Shown one piece after another: positions 33,967-38,365 of a stretch of DNA of 38,365 bases (the stretch's first letter is position 1; each line of letters begins with the position of its first letter). The notes beneath the pieces are model-generated. The model did no database searches, was not told the origin of the DNA, and worked only from the letters and a program-made list of their open reading frames with translations. Origin of the DNA: JAVBLV01 sp031553195 (GTDB lineage: Bacteria > Bacteroidota > Bacteroidia > Bacteroidales > P3); NCBI GenBank assembly GCA_031553195.1, contig JAVBLV010000084.1, positions 1-38,365 on the forward strand, given 5' to 3'. The position numbers and the translations under genes were made by a program.

Positions 33967-34497
33967 ATGAAAAAGTTTCTTTTAATTTTGATGGGATTTT
34001 TTTTCATGTCCCAAATCACATTTGCCCAATCTACAAAAGAATATCCTAAACTTCCGTCGGTTGTTATCAAAACTTTGGATGGAAAAACGTTTAATACAAA
34101 AGACATACAAAATGAAGGGAAACCTATTATTTTGAGTTTTTGGGCTACTTGGTGCAAACCTTGTTTACGGGAATTGAATACCATTGCAGAATTATATCAG
34201 GATTGGCAAGAAGAAACCGGCGTTAAATTAGTAGCTGTTTCTATAGACGACGCCCGTTCTACTTCGCGCGTGCTTCCCTGGGTAAACGGAAGCGGCTGGG
34301 AATATGAAGTTTTATTGGATGCAAATAGCGATTTTAAACGCTCAATGGGGGTAAACGACGTTCCTCACACATTTATCATTAACGGAAACGGAGAAATTGT
34401 CTGGCAACATACATCTTTTGTGGAGGGAAGCGAATTAAAATTGATAGAACTTGTACGAAAAGTAAATAATGGGGAAGATATTTCCCATGAAAAATAA
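33967..34497 (+). CDS. Secreted TlpA-like thioredoxin-fold protein
   Basis: A 176-aa periplasmic thiol-disulphide protein. It has a signal peptide (1-20, ending ITFAQS), then a thioredoxin fold of the AhpC/TSA-TlpA type: PKLPSVVIKTLDGKTFN, the active site FWATWCKPC (Cys63 and Cys66), AVSIDDARSTSRVLPWV, and the cis-Pro loop VPHTFIINGNGEIVW. All catalytic residues are present. It precedes three envelope genes, one of which encodes a lipoprotein with its own CxxC, so a role in oxidative folding or reduction of exported proteins is plausible but inferred. Confidence 0.92.
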   Translation: MKKFLLILMGFFFMSQITFAQSTKEYPKLPSVVIKTLDGKTFNTKDIQNEGKPIILSFWATWCKPCLRELNTIAELYQDWQEETGVKLVAVSIDDARSTSRVLPWVNGSGWEYEVLLDANSDFKRSMGVNDVPHTFIINGNGEIVWQHTSFVEGSELKLIELVRKVNNGEDISHEK

Positions 34498-34567
34498 AAA
34501 TTTCACGTCAGATTCCCCTGGAAAATGTGAGAAAATAATTGAAAATCAACATTTTTATTGTTTGAAA

Positions 34568-34630
34568 AGACGAAAGTCTCGCCAAAGAGAATAAATAAGT
34601 CAGGGTATGACTCTAAGTTCATGCCCTGAC
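34568..34630 (+). other. Two adjacent hairpins between the TlpA-like and barrel genes
   Basis: First, AGAC-GAAA-GTCT (34568-34579), a short stem with a GNRA-type GAAA tetraloop. Second, GTCAGGGTATGA (34599-34610) with TCATGCCCTGAC (34619-34630), a 12-bp stem with one wobble and an 8-nt loop. No U-run follows the second stem, so it is not a classic terminator. It lies 26 nt before the ATG of the next gene. Confidence 0.5.
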
Positions 34631-34656
34631 TAAACTATCAAATTAAAAATAAACAC

Positions 34657-36315
34657 ATGAAGAAAATAATTATTTTAGTTTTATTATTTTTGAGCGGAAC
34701 AATTGTAACTCAAGCTCAAGGATTATTAGGGGGAACGGTTACTGGTAATTTCCAGTTCGACGGACAAATGTCAAAGAAAGACTCGGCAATTGGCGCGCCC
34801 GATGTTCCTGAGAAATTTCTCTCGAACGCCTATGCCAACATTTTGTATACCAATAAAAATTTTACAGCCGGCGTCCGGTTCGAGTCTTATTTGGATCCCA
34901 TACTCGGATTTGACGCACAATATAAAGGAGTCGGATTTCCCTATAAATTTATATCTTATAAGAAAGATAAATTCGAAATTACAGCCGGAAATTTTTATGA
35001 CCAGTATGGAAATGGATTAATTTTTAGGAGCTACGAAGAAAAGAATTTGGGATTGGATAATGCCATGAACGGCGTAAACGTAAAAATGACTCCAATAGAC
35101 GGGGTTCTTATCAAAGGAATGGTGGGGCAGCAACGCTATTATTGGGAAAGTTACGGTTTAGTCAGAGGACTGGACGGCGACTTTATGCTGAATTCAATTA
35201 TTCCCGGTTTTCAGGAGAGTAAATTACGCATAGGATTAGGAGGAAGTTTTGTAAGTAAATACGAGGCGGAAGAAGAAATTTTGAAAAATGCATTCATGCG
35301 CTACAATTTACCGGAAAATACGGGGGCCGGAGCGGGAAGAATTAATTTAGGTTATGGGAATTGGGGATTGCAAGCTGAATATGCTCAAAAAAGTCAGGAT
35401 CCCAATGCAGTGAATAATTACATTTATAAAAACGGAGAAGCCTTATTTCTTTCAGCGTCTTACTCTCAAAAGGGGCTGGGAATCAACCTGCAAGCGAAAA
35501 GAATCGACAACATGAGTTTTAAATCGAAAAGAACTCAAACAGGCGAAATGCTAAATATTAATTATTTGCCGGCTTTAACCAAGCAACACACATATGCGCT
35601 TTTAACTATGTATCCGTATGCTACCCAGCCCAATGGAGAAATGGGAATTCAGGCCGACGTTATTTGGAAACTGAATAAAGGAACTTGGTATGGAGGAAAA
35701 TACGGAACGGAAATTACGGTCAATTATTCAAATACTCATTCCATAGACCGCCAGCCGATAGATGAAAATACGCCTGTCGGAACGTCGGGAACAGACGGAT
35801 ATAAATCTGATTTTTTCAAAGTAGGAGACGAACTTTATTATCAGGATTTTAATATTGCTATTGCCCGGAAATTAACTAAAGATTTCAAAGCTACGTTGAC
35901 TTATGCCAACATCACTTATAATCCTATTGCCGAAGGACATGACGGAGATCCTTTGGTTTATACCAACACTTTTGTATTTGAAGGACTTTATAAAATTAAT
36001 TCTAAAAACGTGCTTAGGGGAGAGTTGCAATGGCTTTATACTCAACAAGACGAGGGAAGTTGGGCATTTGCGTTATTAGAATATAATTTGAACGCTCGGT
36101 TTTTTATTACCGTTTCAGATCAATGGAATTATGGAAATGAGGATAGCGACCGCAGATTCCATTATTATAATTTTGCTGTCGGATACAATTATGGCTCCAG
36201 TCGTTTACAAATGAGTTACGGGAGGCAACGGCAAGGACTCGTATGTATCGGAGGCGTTTGCAGGGAAGTGCCTGCTTCGAATGGTTTCCTGATATCTTTG
36301 ACGAGTTCATTTTAA
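34657..36315 (+). CDS. DUF6029-like outer-membrane barrel protein
   Basis: A 552-aa exported protein with a signal peptide (1-20, ending VTQAQG). The rest is a series of amphipathic beta strands with aromatic girdles (for example FTAGVRFESYLDPILGF, KFEITAGNFYDQYGNGLIFR, NARFFITVSDQWNYG, RRFHYYNFAVGYNYGSSRLQ) and ends LISLTSSF, a C-terminal Phe typical of outer-membrane barrels. I recognise it as the Bacteroidetes DUF6029-type family from the overall pattern, without certainty. It is 159 nt after the TlpA-like gene and 32 nt before the Omp28 gene, so it is probably co-transcribed with the latter. Function unknown. Confidence 0.75.
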   Translation: MKKIIILVLLFLSGTIVTQAQGLLGGTVTGNFQFDGQMSKKDSAIGAPDVPEKFLSNAYANILYTNKNFTAGVRFESYLDPILGFDAQYKGVGFPYKFISYKKDKFEITAGNFYDQYGNGLIFRSYEEKNLGLDNAMNGVNVKMTPIDGVLIKGMVGQQRYYWESYGLVRGLDGDFMLNSIIPGFQESKLRIGLGGSFVSKYEAEEEILKNAFMRYNLPENTGAGAGRINLGYGNWGLQAEYAQKSQDPNAVNNYIYKNGEALFLSASYSQKGLGINLQAKRIDNMSFKSKRTQTGEMLNINYLPALTKQHTYALLTMYPYATQPNGEMGIQADVIWKLNKGTWYGGKYGTEITVNYSNTHSIDRQPIDENTPVGTSGTDGYKSDFFKVGDELYYQDFNIAIARKLTKDFKATLTYANITYNPIAEGHDGDPLVYTNTFVFEGLYKINSKNVLRGELQWLYTQQDEGSWAFALLEYNLNARFFITVSDQWNYGNEDSDRRFHYYNFAVGYNYGSSRLQMSYGRQRQGLVCIGGVCREVPASNGFLISLTSSF

Positions 36316-36347
36316 AATTAATGAATTAATTATCAAAACTTGGAAAA

Positions 36348-37226
36348 ATGAAAAAGCTTAAATATATAACCATTATTTCTTCATTTTTAGGGATCGTATT
36401 CTGTATTGCTTGCGATAAAATACCTGAAGACGAGTATCTTATACCTGTTGACGCGCCTGAAATAAGCGGGCAAAAAGTTTTGTTAGAAGATTATACGGGA
36501 CAAAGATGCTCTACATGTCCGCCTGCGAGCAAAATGTTAGCCGACTTAAAAGAACTTTACAAGGATAATTTAATTACGGTAGCCATACATGCGACTTCTT
36601 TGGCAATGCCTGTACCTAGTCAGGGATATACAAATGAATTCAGGACTCCGGAAGGAACAGCTTGGGCAAGTCAATTCGGTATAACGCAAATCCCTAAAGG
36701 GATGGTAAACAGAGATTCGGCAAATGTTTGGGAATATGGACAGTGGGCTTCCGCAATAAACAAAGAGTTGGCTAAAACTCCGGATATCGAATTAAATATT
36801 CAAACCTTGACTTTTGATGCAACAACAAAAAAAGTAACGGCAAAAATAGTGGCTACCGTTGTAAAGGAAGTAATTGACTATGACGTAAAAATCAATGCTA
36901 TGATTTTAGAAGATAGTATCATTGGGAAGCAAGCAAATAGCAATTCTGCTTATGGAACCGTTCCAGCCATAGATGATTATGTATTTATGCATGTATTGCG
37001 CAAAGTTGGATATGGGACTTGGGGAAAATCTTTTATCTCGGCTTCGGATAATAAAAAATTTGGAACGGAAGTTGTAGAAAGTATTGAAGTCACATTGGCC
37101 GACGAATGGATTCCTAAAAATTGTCATTTGGTTGTATATGTTTCAACTGACGAGCCTAACAAGACAGGAAAAAATTATCGCATTGTACAGGCTGCCGAAA
37201 AAAGTATATTAGAAAATAACAAGTAA
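36348..37226 (+). CDS. Omp28-related outer-membrane lipoprotein
   Basis: A 292-aa lipoprotein: a hydrophobic signal (about 6-21) and a lipobox-like CIAC with Cys22. The mature start carries VLLEDYTGQRCSTCPPASKM, a thioredoxin-like strand with CxxC (Cys54, Cys57), then AIHATSLAMPVP, FRTPEGTAWASQFGITQIPK and a beta-rich C-terminal domain. This matches the Omp28 family known from Porphyromonas gingivalis. The residue three before the lipid Cys is Cys19 rather than the usual Leu. It is paired closely with the barrel gene upstream and followed by the T9SS cargo gene. The activity of its CxxC is unproven. Confidence 0.87.
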   Translation: MKKLKYITIISSFLGIVFCIACDKIPEDEYLIPVDAPEISGQKVLLEDYTGQRCSTCPPASKMLADLKELYKDNLITVAIHATSLAMPVPSQGYTNEFRTPEGTAWASQFGITQIPKGMVNRDSANVWEYGQWASAINKELAKTPDIELNIQTLTFDATTKKVTAKIVATVVKEVIDYDVKINAMILEDSIIGKQANSNSAYGTVPAIDDYVFMHVLRKVGYGTWGKSFISASDNKKFGTEVVESIEVTLADEWIPKNCHLVVYVSTDEPNKTGKNYRIVQAAEKSILENNK

Positions 37227-37230
37227 AAGT

Positions 37231-37261
37231 TTTGAGAATAAGATTTTATTATGTACTTTTG
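37231..37261 (+). promoter_or_regulatory. Promoter of the T9SS cargo gene
   Basis: TTTG (37231-37234) and TACTTTTG (37254-37261) with 19 bp between them match the consensus well. The expected leader is about 67 nt. It shows that the last gene of the cluster can be expressed separately. Confidence 0.6.
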
Positions 37262-37334
37262 CGCGTATGATTCATTTAATGATCTTTATTTAGAGGAAAT
37301 TCTCTTTTAAATTCAATACTAATACAATAAGGTT

Positions 37335-38066
37335 ATGAAAAAATTAATTATATCTTTGGGTCTTCTTTTTTGTTTTGTTGCATCTTCTTATGCGCAATCG
37401 CTGAAAATATATTATGGAGGAGCGCTGGCGCCGGATACGTTACGGATAGACATTACCAGTATTCCAAGTGGCGAGTTTGGCGAATATTTTTTAGATTTTG
37501 CTGCAGATGGCGCTACGGATTCTATTCCTGTTACCCTTACTCAGGAGACGCAAATACTTCCGGACAGTACTCTGTTGGAATGGTGCGGCGCAGGGAGTTG
37601 CATGACGCAAGATCAAGTTTCCAACGTTTTTAAAGTTGTAAGCGAGCCATACGAAGGGGCGCAATTTTATTTACATTTATTTCCAAATGATAATCATGAT
37701 CCGGTATGTGTTCGGTACATTTTGAAAAAAGTGGACGATCCTTCAGATAATGCTTCTGTAGTAATCATTTTTGAAAATAAAGTGAAAGTGGCTCCTGTTT
37801 CAAAAATTGATGTTAAATTAGATGTATATCCAAATCCTGTAGCAACAAACTTAAATGTCCGCTACGTTTTTTCAAAACCGCAAAAAGATGCGACAATAGT
37901 AATTAAGAATATTGTAGGTTCGGTAGTGAAAGAAATTCCTCTCACAAACGAATTACAAGGGAGATTAAGCATTAATGTTGGAAATTTTTCGGATGGAATT
38001 TATTTTTATTCGTTGTTGTTAAACGGAAAAGTTTCTATGACGAAGAAATTAATAGTAAAACATTAA
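37335..38066 (+). CDS. Exported protein with type IX secretion C-terminal sorting domain
   Basis: A 243-aa protein with a signal peptide (1-20, ending SSYAQS), a middle domain of unknown fold (about 22-150, with Cys84, Cys89 and Cys125), and a C-terminal T9SS type A sorting domain (about 158-243). The domain shows the hallmark VYPNPVATNLNV, IKNIVGSVVKEI, the NVGNFSDGIYFYSLLLNGK strand and ends TKKLIVKH. In T9SS organisms this tail directs passage across the outer membrane and is then removed, with attachment to A-LPS. The middle resembles no family I know. It is the last gene before the strong terminator. Confidence 0.9.
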   Translation: MKKLIISLGLLFCFVASSYAQSLKIYYGGALAPDTLRIDITSIPSGEFGEYFLDFAADGATDSIPVTLTQETQILPDSTLLEWCGAGSCMTQDQVSNVFKVVSEPYEGAQFYLHLFPNDNHDPVCVRYILKKVDDPSDNASVVIIFENKVKVAPVSKIDVKLDVYPNPVATNLNVRYVFSKPQKDATIVIKNIVGSVVKEIPLTNELQGRLSINVGNFSDGIYFYSLLLNGKVSMTKKLIVKH

Positions 38067-38097
38067 TTTAAGATTACTCTTTTTATAAGATAAGTCT

Positions 38098-38163
38098 CTG
38101 CCCTTTGAGAATTCTTTTACCTGGGAAACGGGTGTTTTAAGATTCTCAAGAGGCAGTTTTTTA
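38098..38163 (+). terminator. Strong terminator after the envelope cluster
   Basis: CTGCC plus TTGAGAAT (38098-38112) pair with ATTCTCAA plus GGCAG (38142-38156), with small internal offsets and a loop of about 29 nt, followed by six Ts (38157-38162). Confidence 0.75.
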
Positions 38164-38365
38164 TATTTGAATCGTCACAGAAATAATAGAATCAATGTAA
38201 AATTCCGGTGGAGAACTAAAATATTTAAGTGAAAATATCAAAAGTCAAAAGAGGATGAGTACAGGAATAACGGCCTACGACAGATGGCGTTAAGAAAAAT
38301 CATTAGTGGAGGCGTTAAAAACAAAATTCTGTTCGAAGCCTCCTTCCGAAAAATAACATAACAGC
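38164..38365. other. Right edge of the window, no gene seen
   Basis: No coding frame is supported. GGAGGC (38309-38314) and GCCTCC (38337-38342) form a small inverted repeat. A gene starting beyond the edge cannot be assessed. Confidence 0.4.

Noticed and set aside
1..38365. CRISPR arrays, rRNA genes, prophage structural genes
   Set aside because: No regularly spaced direct repeats, rRNA-like sequence or capsid/tail genes were seen.

Overview
The window looks like a low-GC member of the Bacteroidetes, most likely order Bacteroidales. Three things point there: promoters of the type TTTG-N19/20-TAnnTTTG with weak or absent Shine-Dalgarno sequences; Bacteroidales-type genes (DUF6029-like barrel, Omp28, PA14-GH29 fucosidase, DUF5712-like mobilisation protein, RhuM); and a protein with a C-terminal type IX secretion (T9SS) sorting domain, which suggests a T9SS-bearing lineage such as Porphyromonas/Paludibacter relatives. 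The species cannot be named from the window.

Layout. (1) 1-5.5 kb is an accessory island: the 3' part of a frameshifted mobilisation gene, a 109-bp nested inverted repeat, then a tight operon of a small XRE regulator, a 1040-aa SIR2-STAND-type NTPase and a RhuM-family protein. By domain logic this resembles an NAD-depleting anti-phage system (Avs5-like architecture), and it is the best candidate here for an undescribed system. (2) 5.6-14.6 kb is core metabolism: a glycosyltransferase (+), then on the minus strand yidC, atpE-F-H-A-G and nadB. atpB, atpC and atpD are absent, so the ATP synthase genes are split. (3) 15-20.3 kb is the rimP-nusA-infB operon behind an attenuator-like leader, followed by tRNA-Arg(CCU). 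(4) 20.5-26.2 kb holds a DUF362 ferredoxin-like protein and surface polysaccharide genes (Wzx-type flippase, Wzz-type chain-length protein, O-antigen ligase/polymerase), then a DUF454 membrane protein. (5) 26.5-29.5 kb has class II aldolase (+) and a secreted fucosidase (-), converging on a shared terminator. (6) 29.5-31.9 kb is a mobile-element graveyard: a 154-bp MITE with 16-bp terminal repeats and TTAA target duplications, pieces of an IS1380-type transposase and two other truncated genes, then a CGGC-domain gene and a 155-bp foldback repeat. (7) 32-33.8 kb has a radical SAM protein (-) and a long-chain polyprenyl diphosphate synthase (+). (8) 34-38.1 kb is an envelope cluster: TlpA-like thioredoxin, DUF6029-like barrel, Omp28-type lipoprotein and a T9SS cargo protein, ending in a strong terminator.

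All functional calls come from reading the translated sequences and recalling families; no database search was run.
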